Below, one piece after another: positions 1 to 6,872 of a stretch of 16,845 nt of DNA. Source of the stretch: Planctomycetia bacterium (GTDB lineage Bacteria; Planctomycetota; PLA2; JAEUHO01); assembly GCA_030618975.1 (NCBI GenBank), contig JAUXCH010000023.1, positions 1 to 16,845 on the forward strand. Direction: 5' to 3'. The translations under genes and the position numbers were made by a program. Position 1 is the first letter of the stretch. The number at the start of each line of letters is the position of its first letter. The notes below the pieces were generated by a model that saw only the letters and a program-made list of their open reading frames with translations, did no database searches and was not told the DNA's origin.

Positions 1-2
1 AG

Positions 3-113
3 GATCAGATCGGGGATCGGTTCGTCGCCGGAGTCGTCCTCCACACCGGCTCCTCCACCTACATGCTCACCGAGAACATCACGGCAGCGCCAATCTGCAC
101 GCTCTGGGCCTGA
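3..113 (+). CDS. C-terminal end of a probable DUF4143-type AAA ATPase (partial)
   Basis: The frame is open from the window edge to TGA at 111-113 and encodes the last 36 residues of a protein. The segment GDRFVAGVVLHTG followed by a run ending in PICTLWA matches the tail I know from DUF4143 domains, whose usual form is GDRFxAGVVLHTG...LPxSALW. Those proteins are P-loop ATPases of about 400 residues, often toxin-antitoxin-like or of unknown role. Only the tail is visible, so domain order and the ATPase site cannot be checked. The gene ends 16 bp before the stop codon of the convergent glpK fragment. Confidence 0.5.
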   Translation, partial: DQIGDRFVAGVVLHTGSSTYMLTENITAAPICTLWA

Positions 114-129
114 ACCGGCGGAGGCCGGC

Positions 130-729
130 CTACGCGGAAGCCCACCCTCTTGCGCGGCGGACGGCCTCAGCCCACCGGGCCCGGAGTGCCTCGACGTCCT
201 TCGGATCACCGCGGGGTTCGAAGCCGCGGTCCAACGTTCTGGTCGAGGCCAACGCGTCCCTATCCTTCCACACCCCCACGGCGAGCCCGGCGAGGAACGC
301 CGCGCCGAGAGCCGTCGTCTCCGTCACCTTCGGACGCAGCACCGGCACGCCTGCGAGATCGGCCTGGATCTGGAGGAGCAGATCGTTCGCCGACGCCCCA
401 CCGTCCACGCGAAGCTCCTCGAGCGGAAACCCGGCGTCCTTGCACATGGCCCGGGCCACGTCGCTCACCTGGAGGGAGATCGCCTCGAGCGCTGCCCGCG
501 CGATGTGCCCGCGCGTCGTACCCGGCGTCAGCCCGATCAGGAGACCCCGCGCATGGGGATCCCAGTGCGGCGCCCCCAGTCCGGCAAGGGCCGGCACGAA
601 GGCCACGCCCCCAGCGTCTTCGACGCTCGAGGCCAGGGCCTCGATCTCGGAGGCGTCCGTGACGATGCCCAGCCCATCGCGCAGCCACTGGACCGTGGCC
701 GCCCCTTCTCCCCGTGCAAATGAGCCCCC
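130..729 (-). pseudogene. glpK: Glycerol kinase, C-terminal fragment (5' part missing)
   Basis: Read on the minus strand to the TAG at 130-132, this frame gives about 195 residues that follow glycerol kinase closely. Recognisable blocks are VQWLRDGLGIV, LAGLGAPHWDPHARG, LRVDGGASANDLLLQIQADL (nucleotide-binding part of the FGGY_C domain) and TALGAAFLAGLAVGVW. Glycerol kinase phosphorylates glycerol to glycerol-3-phosphate in the cytosol and is normally about 500 residues. The N-terminal domain that binds glycerol is absent, because similarity fades between about 700 and 729. Beyond that lies the 5' region of the oppositely oriented metal ATPase. No start or promoter for this fragment is evident. 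A deletion or rearrangement is the simplest reading. A chimeric assembly join cannot be excluded. Confidence 0.8.
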
Positions 730-735
730 GGGACC

Positions 736-763
736 TTGACGAAGCCGACACCCACCGTACGTT
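736..763 (+). promoter_or_regulatory. Possible sigma70-like promoter of the metal ATPase
   Basis: TTGACG at 736-741 and TACGTT at 758-763 are 16 bp apart, about 100 bp before the ATPase start. The -35 box is good but the -10 box matches only three of six consensus bases. No clear metal-regulator dyad is seen. Weak call. Confidence 0.2.
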
Positions 764-864
764 CCGCCCGCCGTGCCGCGCCTGCGCCATCCCATCCTCA
801 GAAGCCTCTTCGCGCTCGAGGGCGAGAAGGCGCGGAGGCGTGTGGCGCACGAGCCGGAGATTCC

Positions 865-3120
865 GTGACCACGCACGTCTTCACGATCCCGGACATGGAC
901 TGCGCCGAGGAGGTCGGCGCGCTGCGCCGCGCTCTCGGTCCCGTCGTGGGGGAGGAGAGCCTCTCCTTCGACCTGCTGCGGCGCAGGCTTCGCGTCGAGG
1001 TGCCGGAGGGCGGCGCGATCAGCCCGGCCGAGATCCAGCGCCTCGTGCGTACCACGGGGATGCGTGCGACACAGGAACACGATGCGGAGGAGCGTCCGGG
1101 GTTCCTGGCGCGTCGTGGGCGGGCGCTCCTCTGCGCCCTCAGCGGTCTGCTCCTGCTGCTGGGGTTTGGCGTCCACGCCGCTGTGCACGGCATCCAGGAT
1201 GCGTTCGTGGGCGGGGAAGGACACCGCTTTCCGGTCGCGGTCGTCCTCCTCTACGCCGGCGCCTGCCTCGCCGGAGCCTGGTTCTTCCTTCCGAAGGCGT
1301 TGATCGCGCTGAGGCGTCTGCGCCCGGACATGAACCTGCTGATGATCGTGGCCGTCGTGGGCGCGATCGTCCTGGGCGAGTGGTTCGAGGCCGCGGCGGT
1401 GAGCTTCCTGTTCTCCTTCGCCCTGCTCCTCGAGTCCTGGTCCGTCAACCGCGCCCGGCACGCCATCGAGCGTCTGCTGGATCTGGCACCGGCACGAGCC
1501 CGCGTCCTCGACGAGGAGGGCGGATCCCGCGACCTCGACATCGACGACGTTCCCGTCGGGAGCACCGTCCGCGTGCGGCCCGGCGAGCGCTTCCCTCTCG
1601 ACGGCGTCCTCGTGCGCGGGGCGACGAGTGTCGATCAGGCGCCGATCACGGGAGAGTCCCTGCCGGTCGCGAAGGACGTCGGCGACGAGGTGTTCGCGGG
1701 GACGATCAACCAGGAGGGAGCCGTCGAGGTGGAGACCACGAGGGCAGCCGCCGACACGACGCTCGCTCGGATCATCCACATGGTGGAGGAGGCCCAGTCG
1801 CGTCGTGCCGTCGTCGAGCGCTGGGTGGAGCGGTTCGCGCGCGTCTACACCCCTCTCATGATGCTCGTCGCGGCTCTCGTGGCCGTCCTCCCGCCTCTCG
1901 TCCTGGGTGCGGGATGGGCGGACTGGGCCTACAACGCCCTGGTCGTCCTGGTCATCGCCTGCCCCTGCGCGCTCGTGATCTCCACCCCCGTGAGCATCGT
2001 GGCCGGACTGGCGGCGGCGGCGCGGTCCGGCGTTCTGATCAAGGGAGGCGTGTACCTCGAGATGCCCGCACGCCTGCGCGCGATCGCGAGGGTCAAGACG
2101 GGAACGCTTACCGTGGGACGCCCCCGCGTGCAGACGATCCAGGCGCGAGGGGATCACACCGAGGCGCAGGTCCTCGCCTCCGCCGCCGCGCTGGAGGCCT
2201 CGAGTGTTCACCCGTTGGCGCGCGCGGTCGTCGAGTACGCAGCGGAGCGCGGCGTGGAACCGGAGGCGGTCGTCGGGTTCCGGGAGATCCGGGGCATGGG
2301 GGCCGAGGGCACGGTCGGAGGCAGGTTGTACTGGATCGGGAGCCAACGGCTGATGGAGGAGCGGGGCGCGGGCAGCGCGGACGACCACGCGGCCATGAGC
2401 GCCCTCGAGGCCGGCGGCCACTCCGTGATCGCGCTGGGTCGCGAGGATCACGTCTGTGGGCTCGTCGCCGTGTCGGACGCGTTGCGCCCCGAGGCGCCCG
2501 CCGTCGTCCGGGCCCTGCGCGAGCAGGGCATCGGGCGCGTCGTCATGCTCACCGGAGATCACGAGGGAACCGCGTCGCGCATCGCGGCCGACGCCGGCGT
2601 GGACGCCTACGAGGCCTCCCTGCTCCCGGAGGAGAAGGTCCGCGCGATCGAGGAGCTGAGAAGGGACGTGGGGGCCGTGGCCATGGTCGGCGACGGTGTC
2701 AACGACGCGCCCGCCATGGCCGCATCGGACCTGAGCATTGCGATGGGCGCGATGGGCAGCGACGCGGCCATCGAAGCCGCGGACGTGGCCCTGATGAGCG
2801 ACGATCTGACGAAGATCCCCTGGCTCGTCGCCCACTCCCGGCGCACCCTGGCGATCGTTCGCGAGAACATCGTCCTGGCCCTGGGAACGAAACTCCTCGT
2901 CCTGGGCTTCGTCCTCGCCGGGTACGCGACGCTCTGGATGGCGATCACGGCCGACATGGGCACCTCGCTCCTCGTGATCTTCAACGCGCTGCGCCTGCTT
3001 CGCGGCCGGCACGGCTCGGCACCGCGCGACGGCGCCCGCGCCGAAGGTGCGGGTGGGACCCGGGGGCCCGACCTGGGGACCTCCTGTGCGACCTGCGCTG
3101 CCGAGCCGATCGGACGCTGA
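865..3120 (+). CDS. zntA: Heavy-metal P1B-type ATPase (Zn/Cd/Pb exporter type) lacking the phosphorylation Asp
   Basis: This 751-aa inner-membrane protein has the order of ZntA/CadA exporters, which pump Zn2+, Cd2+ or Pb2+ from the cytosol using ATP. An N-terminal HMA-like domain has MDCAEE with Cys13. Then come membrane segments, ITGES at 261-265 (actuator), CPC 366-368 within CPCALVISTPVSIVAGLAAAA (typical of the Zn/Cd subgroup), HP at 449-450, TGD at 563-565 and GDGVND from 609. The last membrane pair has ADMGTSLL, and the tail ends with a CATC pair. The canonical AFDKTGTLT reads ARVKTGTLT: residue 410, the Asp that is phosphorylated in every active P-type ATPase, is Val (GTC at 2092-2094), and the preceding Phe is Arg. 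GTG at 865 is chosen because GGAGA lies just upstream and the HMA domain begins there. ATG at 736 would add 43 low-complexity residues. Confidence 0.9.
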   Translation: MTTHVFTIPDMDCAEEVGALRRALGPVVGEESLSFDLLRRRLRVEVPEGGAISPAEIQRLVRTTGMRATQEHDAEERPGFLARRGRALLCALSGLLLLLGFGVHAAVHGIQDAFVGGEGHRFPVAVVLLYAGACLAGAWFFLPKALIALRRLRPDMNLLMIVAVVGAIVLGEWFEAAAVSFLFSFALLLESWSVNRARHAIERLLDLAPARARVLDEEGGSRDLDIDDVPVGSTVRVRPGERFPLDGVLVRGATSVDQAPITGESLPVAKDVGDEVFAGTINQEGAVEVETTRAAADTTLARIIHMVEEAQSRRAVVERWVERFARVYTPLMMLVAALVAVLPPLVLGAGWADWAYNALVVLVIACPCALVISTPVSIVAGLAAAARSGVLIKGGVYLEMPARLRAIARVKTGTLTVGRPRVQTIQARGDHTEAQVLASAAALEASSVHPLARAVVEYAAERGVEPEAVVGFREIRGMGAEGTVGGRLYWIGSQRLMEERGAGSADDHAAMSALEAGGHSVIALGREDHVCGLVAVSDALRPEAPAVVRALREQGIGRVVMLTGDHEGTASRIAADAGVDAYEASLLPEEKVRAIEELRRDVGAVAMVGDGVNDAPAMAASDLSIAMGAMGSDAAIEAADVALMSDDLTKIPWLVAHSRRTLAIVRENIVLALGTKLLVLGFVLAGYATLWMAITADMGTSLLVIFNALRLLRGRHGSAPRDGARAEGAGGTRGPDLGTSCATCAAEPIGR

Positions 3121-3227
3121 GGCGCGGCTCGGGGATTCGTGGCCCGCCTCTTGCGAAGCCTCCCCCCGTCCGGGCGCGCCGCGGATGGTTCGTGCCGCGC
3201 CGTCCATTCGAGAGGGAGGGACTTCGT

Positions 3228-3344
3228 ATGAAGAGAATCATCTGGATCGCACTGGTGATGGCCCTGATGGTCGCAGGTCCGTCCGCCTGCCAGGGCGGCG
3301 CCAACCCCGGTGGGGGCGGAGGAGGATGTTCCAGCTGCGGTTGA
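3228..3344 (+). CDS. Small exported lipopeptide with Gly-rich CxxC tail (38 aa)
   Basis: ATG at 3228 follows AGAGGGAGGG (3211-3220) at a good spacing and opens a 38-residue frame ending in TGA at 3342-3344. The product has Lys-Arg, a hydrophobic stretch, and a possible lipobox GPSAC (Cys20). It then has an 18-residue mature tail rich in glycine that ends in CSSCG. The expected result is a tiny acylated peptide in the periplasm or membrane whose CxxC pair could bind metal or be redox active. That role is inferred from composition and from its place 107 bp after the metal ATPase. I know no named family. A strong hairpin follows directly, consistent with the end of a transcription unit. Confidence 0.6.
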   Translation: MKRIIWIALVMALMVAGPSACQGGANPGGGGGGCSSCG

Positions 3345-3357
3345 CGCCGGTCGATCC

Positions 3358-3409
3358 GGCGCCGCCTCCCCGCGCGCGACGGCCCACGGGCCGTGCGGGA
3401 GGCGGCGCC
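3358..3409 (+). terminator. Nested GC-rich hairpin, probable terminator of the ATPase-lipopeptide unit
   Basis: Arms GGCGCCGCCTCCC (3358-3370) and GGGAGGCGGCGCC (3397-3409) are perfect complements of 13 bp. Inside them a second perfect 7-bp stem, ACGGCCC/GGGCCGT (3379-3385 with 3388-3394), closes on two bases. There is no T-run, as is common in high-GC genomes. The position 13 bp after the lipopeptide stop supports termination. It could also stop transcription coming from the minus strand. Confidence 0.6.
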
Positions 3410-3516
3410 GCGTTCCTCTCGAGCCTGTGGACTGAGCAGCAACCCGGCTGCCCGGTTTTCAGCAGCGGGTGACCGGCCCGGCGGGCGCATGGAGCACCGC
3501 CGGGCTGCCGATGGGG

Positions 3517-4183
3517 TCATGTGAGCAGGTAGTGCCCCGGACGGTTGTGCCAGCCGCGCTCGTGGACGAGTCGATACCACGTGGAAAAGGGACGCGAGGA
3601 CGCGACCGATGCGCCGGGCCAAGATGGCGAGCCTTCCGGTTGGGACGGGGCGGAAGTCCGGCGAGGTCACCATTGCGCGGATCTCGGAGACTTCCTCCGC
3701 CGTGAGCTCGTGCGGCGAGAATCGCGGGCACGCCGATCGATCTTCGAGTACGCAGGCCAGGGCGGCGCGCCGCCATGCGCTGAGGCGGGAGGGCGAGAGG
3801 CGGATGATTCTCAAGATGCGACGCAGGCCCAGGACATGGCGCGAGCGATCGATGGCCCGGAGCAATCGTGCCTTGTCGCAGCCTTGGGGGACACGAAGGT
3901 GGGTGAGGTCGGGTTGGAGCGGGCGAAACAGCACGAAGAAGATGTGCAGTACGGCCGACAGGCGGGCCACGCGCTTCTCCCGCTTCGCTACACGCACTCG
4001 AAGTGCGATCTCGGAGGCGTCCATGCCGGGGGCCGTGGTGATGACCTGGGGAACACGTCTCAGCCAGCCGGCCACGGTGGAGCGCGGAACCCCGATGCCG
4101 GTCGCGATGGTCGCGTTTCCCGTCTCTTGGACGAGCTGGACGAGACGGTGGTCGTAGGTCCGCTGCCGGTGCTCGGTGCTCAT
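3517..4183 (-). pseudogene. Truncated, frameshifted transposase/integrase (HTH N-terminal part)
   Basis: ATG at 4181-4183 (minus) opens MSTEHRQRTYDHRLVQLV..., with a helix-turn-helix near residues 10-42 containing ATGIGVPRSTVAGWLRR. A basic helical stretch (KREKRVARL...) and LSPSRLSAWRRAALAC follow. I recognise this as the N-terminal half of an HTH-plus-integrase-core transposase seen repeatedly in uncultivated high-GC bacteria, normally followed by a DDE (rve) domain. After about 198 residues, an AAAA run at 3585-3588 (+ strand) breaks the frame. Skipping one base restores STWYRLVHERGW, the expected continuation, which then stops at 3517-3519. The DDE catalytic domain is absent, so the copy cannot be active alone. 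Part of it (3861-3957) recurs at 5906-6002. Confidence 0.75.
3861..3957. repeat. Direct repeat, copy 1 (inside the transposase fragment)
   Basis: This 97-bp stretch aligns without gaps to 5906-6002 in the same orientation (offset 2045 bp) at roughly 80% identity by eye. It encodes AVLHIFFVLFRPLQPDL and GCDKARLL on the minus strand. The two copies bracket the reverse transcriptase-like gene. Confidence 0.75.
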
Positions 4184-4375
4184 GCCTGCATGGTGCCGCC
4201 GCCGGGGCTGAGGGGAAGATCGCAAGGCGCAGCGGCCGTAGCATGCGGGCGTCGACAACTCGAACGGAAGGTGCAGAAGGTCGTGGTGCGCAGCTCCGCA
4301 CCACGCCCGACCGTTGCGCAGTGCGTGGGCGCGGTTGTCACCTGTGGGGGGGGGGTACCGCTATGATCCCTCACG
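4184..4375. other. Region between divergent transposase and RT genes, with a hairpin
   Basis: This 192-bp stretch separates the transposase start from the RT start. It holds a perfect 9-bp hairpin, CGTGGTGCG-CAGCTC-CGCACCACG (4282-4305), partly extended by GGTC/GACC outside. It also holds a run of ten G (4346-4355) shortly before the RT start. The RT promoter must lie here. Several defence-type RTs have a structured non-coding RNA beside the gene, so the hairpin is a candidate. Nothing here identifies such an RNA by sequence. Confidence 0.35.
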
Positions 4376-5896
4376 GTGAGAAGGCGAGAGCAGGCCTTCG
4401 GCAGTGTCGAGGAGGCGGCGTCGAACCGAGTGTCGAGTCTCCTGTCCATGCGTGGATCATCCGAGACGGTCGGCCTGAGCGAACCCGAGCTCCGCTCGCT
4501 GAACCTCCCCCTCGCTTGGCGCCGCGTCAAGGCGGATCAACCGAAGGTCGCCCCGGTGCAACGCGATCTGGCGGTCGAGCTCGTTGACGAAGACCCAGAG
4601 GAATGGCTCGCCGCCCTGCGCGGGCGCCTGGCATCCGGCTGGCGCGCCGGACCGGCGAAGATCTGCGCCAAGCCCCGGAAGAGCGGGCTGCTGCGCCCGT
4701 TCGTCGTGGTCTCGCTCCTCGACGAGGTGGTCTTCGCGGCTCTGGTAACGGCCGTCGCGCCGACCCTGCGGAGGACGCTGCACGAGCAGCAGACGCACGT
4801 CGACCTGCACGCCCTGACGGACGCGCCCGGCGAGGAGGGGTGGTCGCGGATGTGGGTCGTGCCGAACGATCCCGCGGCCGGGAGGCGGGATCTGCCTGTT
4901 CCTGCGGACGCGAAGTACGTGGTGCTCGCCGACATCGCGTCGTTCTTCGACCGCGTAGCGATCGACCCGATCGTGCGCCGTCTCGAGGAAATCGGATGCG
5001 CACCCGGCATCGTGCGGGGGATCGGCGCAGCGCTTCGGGCCTGGAGCCCGAGCGGCCTGCTCGGCGTCCCCACGGGCTGCTCCGGAAGCTTCGTCCTGTC
5101 GCGCCTCTCGTTGGAGCCCGTGGATCGCGGGCTCCACGGCGCCGGCATACGACACACGCATGCCGTGGACGAGTACTGCCTCCACTGCCGCGACCGGGAG
5201 GAGGCGCGCCGCGCGCTCACGGTCCTCTGGCACCTGCTTCACCAGCAGGGCCTGACCTTGAACGTCAGCAAGGTGGCGGTCCTTCCCGCGGACGACAGGC
5301 GCGTGCACATGGGGAACGAGGCCAACCTCCGACGGATCGCGCGGCGGCTCGCGATGCACTGGCGCCTTGCAAAGCTGGAGAGATCCGGTGGGAACCGTGC
5401 CGTGGCCCGCCTGGCGGACGCTTTCCGAAGCTGGCCGCGCGACGTGAGCCTGCTCCGCAAGTACCTCGAGCGCGGCCGCCTCTCGCCGGACGCCGCCTGC
5501 CGCGTGCTCGAGGCGCTCGGGCGGGACGAGCCCACGTTCGGATACCCCACCTACCTGGCGCTCAAGACGCTTCGAACGCGCGGCCTCGTCACCGACGGCG
5601 TCCTGGCCCTGGCCCGCGCATGGGTGGCGGACCCGGAACGTATGCCCTGGATCCGCGAAGAGTGTGCCCTGCTCCTGGCTGCCGGGGGGGAACCCGGAGA
5701 CGCGAAGCTCCTGGCGCAGGCCTTCCCCACCTGCCCATTCGACGCCACGCGCGCGGTCGTGGCCTATGCGGGACACCGGCTGGGCGGAGAGGACGTGGAC
5801 GGCTTCGAGCCCGAGCCCGGCGAGATCCTCGTCGCACGCGCCCGCGACCGCGGAGCGCGGGAGCGCAGGGGCGCGCGGAAGGCAGCGAGCGGCTGA
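4376..5896 (+). CDS. Divergent reverse transcriptase-like protein, candidate defence RT
   Basis: This 506-aa protein has the RT motifs in order. KPRKSGLLRPFVV (from Lys99) fits RT motif 1/2, and LADIASFFDRV (Asp186, Asp192) is motif A. GVPTGCSGSFVLSRLSLEPVD (from 230) is the GxPxG/SxxL block, HAVDEYCLHC (Asp265-Glu266) stands where YxDD is expected, and GLTLNVSKVAVL (about 292-303) is the following motif. About 200 mostly helical residues without a thumb or maturase signature follow. That layout recalls Abi/UG-type defence RTs and not group II intron proteins, which carry maturase and endonuclease domains. It is a single gene with no obvious partner. GTG at 4376 is the longest start, ATG at 4448 is an alternative, and neither has a convincing ribosome-binding site. 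The second catalytic Asp is Glu. Polymerase activity and a defence role are inferred. Confidence 0.7.
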   Translation: MRRREQAFGSVEEAASNRVSSLLSMRGSSETVGLSEPELRSLNLPLAWRRVKADQPKVAPVQRDLAVELVDEDPEEWLAALRGRLASGWRAGPAKICAKPRKSGLLRPFVVVSLLDEVVFAALVTAVAPTLRRTLHEQQTHVDLHALTDAPGEEGWSRMWVVPNDPAAGRRDLPVPADAKYVVLADIASFFDRVAIDPIVRRLEEIGCAPGIVRGIGAALRAWSPSGLLGVPTGCSGSFVLSRLSLEPVDRGLHGAGIRHTHAVDEYCLHCRDREEARRALTVLWHLLHQQGLTLNVSKVAVLPADDRRVHMGNEANLRRIARRLAMHWRLAKLERSGGNRAVARLADAFRSWPRDVSLLRKYLERGRLSPDAACRVLEALGRDEPTFGYPTYLALKTLRTRGLVTDGVLALARAWVADPERMPWIREECALLLAAGGEPGDAKLLAQAFPTCPFDATRAVVAYAGHRLGGEDVDGFEPEPGEILVARARDRGARERRGARKAASG

Positions 5897-5905
5897 CGCT
5901 TGTCG

Positions 5906-6002
5906 AGCAGCCGCGCCTTGTCGCAACCGTGGGGGACGCGAAGGCGTGCGAGGTCGGGTTGGAGCGGGCGAAACACAGCGAAGAAGACGTGAAGGACGGC
6001 CG
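5906..6002 (-). pseudogene. Second fragment of the same transposase family (direct repeat copy 2)
   Basis: Nine bases after the RT stop codon, the minus strand encodes AVLHVFFAVFRPLQPDL, LARLRVPHG and CDKARLL. These match the internal part of the transposase fragment at 3517-4183. At DNA level it aligns to 3861-3957 in the same orientation. Both ends of the match are abrupt: the RT gene's 3' end on one side and unrelated sequence on the other. It is too short to encode anything functional. Similarity of only about 80% suggests a separate, older insertion of a related element and not a recent duplication of the neighbour. Confidence 0.75.
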
Positions 6003-6258
6003 CCGAACCTCGAGTTCGCGTCGCCGGGGGCAATCTGCGGGGGGACGGACCACTTCTGTTCGATAACGAGCACACGGAAGCAGCGGGTTCCCGTGGGAGC
6101 GCGCGACAGGCCGAGCGCGCAGTTCCGCTGCCCCTTGAAGGTCCTCACGCCTGCCCGCGCGGGGACGGGGAGCGCGAGAAGGAGGGCTGACGGCGTGTGC
6201 GAGAGGCGATTCCCACGGAGGGGGGATGAAATCCCTATCGAGCCGTGTGACTCTGCAT
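6003..6258. other. Stretch without a recognisable gene
   Basis: About 255 bp between the transposase scrap and the membrane-protein gene. I see no frame with recognisable similarity on either strand, no tRNA and no clear repeat. It is probably decayed insertion-element sequence. Confidence 0.4.
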
Positions 6259-6276
6259 GCTCGGCGAGTACCGAGC
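6259..6276 (-). terminator. Short hairpin after the DUF2391-like gene, possible terminator
   Basis: GCTCGG (6259-6264) and CCGAGC (6271-6276) pair around a six-base loop, 7 bp beyond the stop codon of the minus-strand gene ending at 6284. No T-run follows, so the call rests on stem and position only. Confidence 0.3.
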
Positions 6277-6283
6277 GAGAAGG

Positions 6284-6691
6284 TCAACTCAGGTTGTCGA
6301 CGATCGTGGCGGCGAACGAAGCCGGAAGCGCGACGAGCACAGTCTGACTCAGGGCGAGAACCGGATCGGTGATCCAGTTGCCCTGATTTACCGCGATGAG
6401 GGTGGCCGAAGACACAATCGCCGTCAGCCCGTAGATGCTCAGCACGCGCAAGATGAACTGCGGCCAGTGCTTCCGGAAGTGGCCGCGGAAGTACGCCGTG
6501 TAGACGAAGCCCGAGATGATCAGGACCGACGCGCCCGCGATTGCGATGATGTTTCCAGGCGGCAAGGCTTTCGCGATGTCCCACGTATCCTCGCTCATCG
6601 AGACCGGTAGCGCGAGAGCACCGGCTCCGATGACGATCTGTGCAACGTCCTTGAGTCGCGTCTCGTGAGAGTGGTCCGTCGACGAGGTCAT
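6284..6691 (-). CDS. DUF2391-like integral membrane protein (135 aa)
   Basis: ATG at 6689-6691 (minus) is preceded by GGAGAGACG, a good ribosome-binding site, and the frame runs to TGA at 6284-6286. The product has four hydrophobic spans, near residues 16-32, 47-68, 79-101 and 111-133. The N-terminal RLKDVAQIVIGAGALALPVS and the C-terminal ALPASFAATIVDNL resemble the small DUF2391 family of bacterial inner-membrane proteins, which has no established function. The length fits the short members of that family. It stands alone on this strand between a transposase scrap and a gene remnant, and nothing nearby suggests a role. Its membrane location is well supported. The family name comes from recalled motifs. 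Confidence 0.65.
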   Translation of the reverse strand: MTSSTDHSHETRLKDVAQIVIGAGALALPVSMSEDTWDIAKALPPGNIIAIAGASVLIISGFVYTAYFRGHFRKHWPQFILRVLSIYGLTAIVSSATLIAVNQGNWITDPVLALSQTVLVALPASFAATIVDNLS

Positions 6692-6872
6692 TCGTCTCTC
6701 CGTGTCCTCCGCGTCATGGCACCGAGCATGCCGGCAATCCTACGCGCGTGGCAAGGGATCGCTCCCCCCTTCGGCGGCCTCGGATGTGCGATCAGGGAAC
6801 CCGGCCGCGTGTACGGCATCTCTCGTGGGAACGGAGGGGCGACCCCATGGATCGCCCGTACACCGCCGCCTT

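Noticed and set aside
130..3207. A 1025-codon open frame on the minus strand
   Set aside because: Only its last 195 residues (glpK) look like protein. The rest is the antisense of the metal ATPase, kept open by high GC at third codon positions.
714..3344. An 876-codon plus-strand frame overlapping the ATPase
   Set aside because: It is an Arg/Gly-rich shadow of the ATPase in another frame. Only its last 38 codons, with their own ATG and ribosome-binding site, are a real gene.
3442..3470. Imperfect inverted repeat (ACCCGGCTGC / GCAGCGGGT) as a transposon end
   Set aside because: One arm lacks a base, no matching partner was found at the other side of the transposase or RT, and no target duplication is visible.
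4346..4355. Run of ten G before the RT gene
   Set aside because: It could suggest phase variation, but it lies outside the coding frame and single-copy homopolymers are common in such GC-rich DNA and error-prone in reads.
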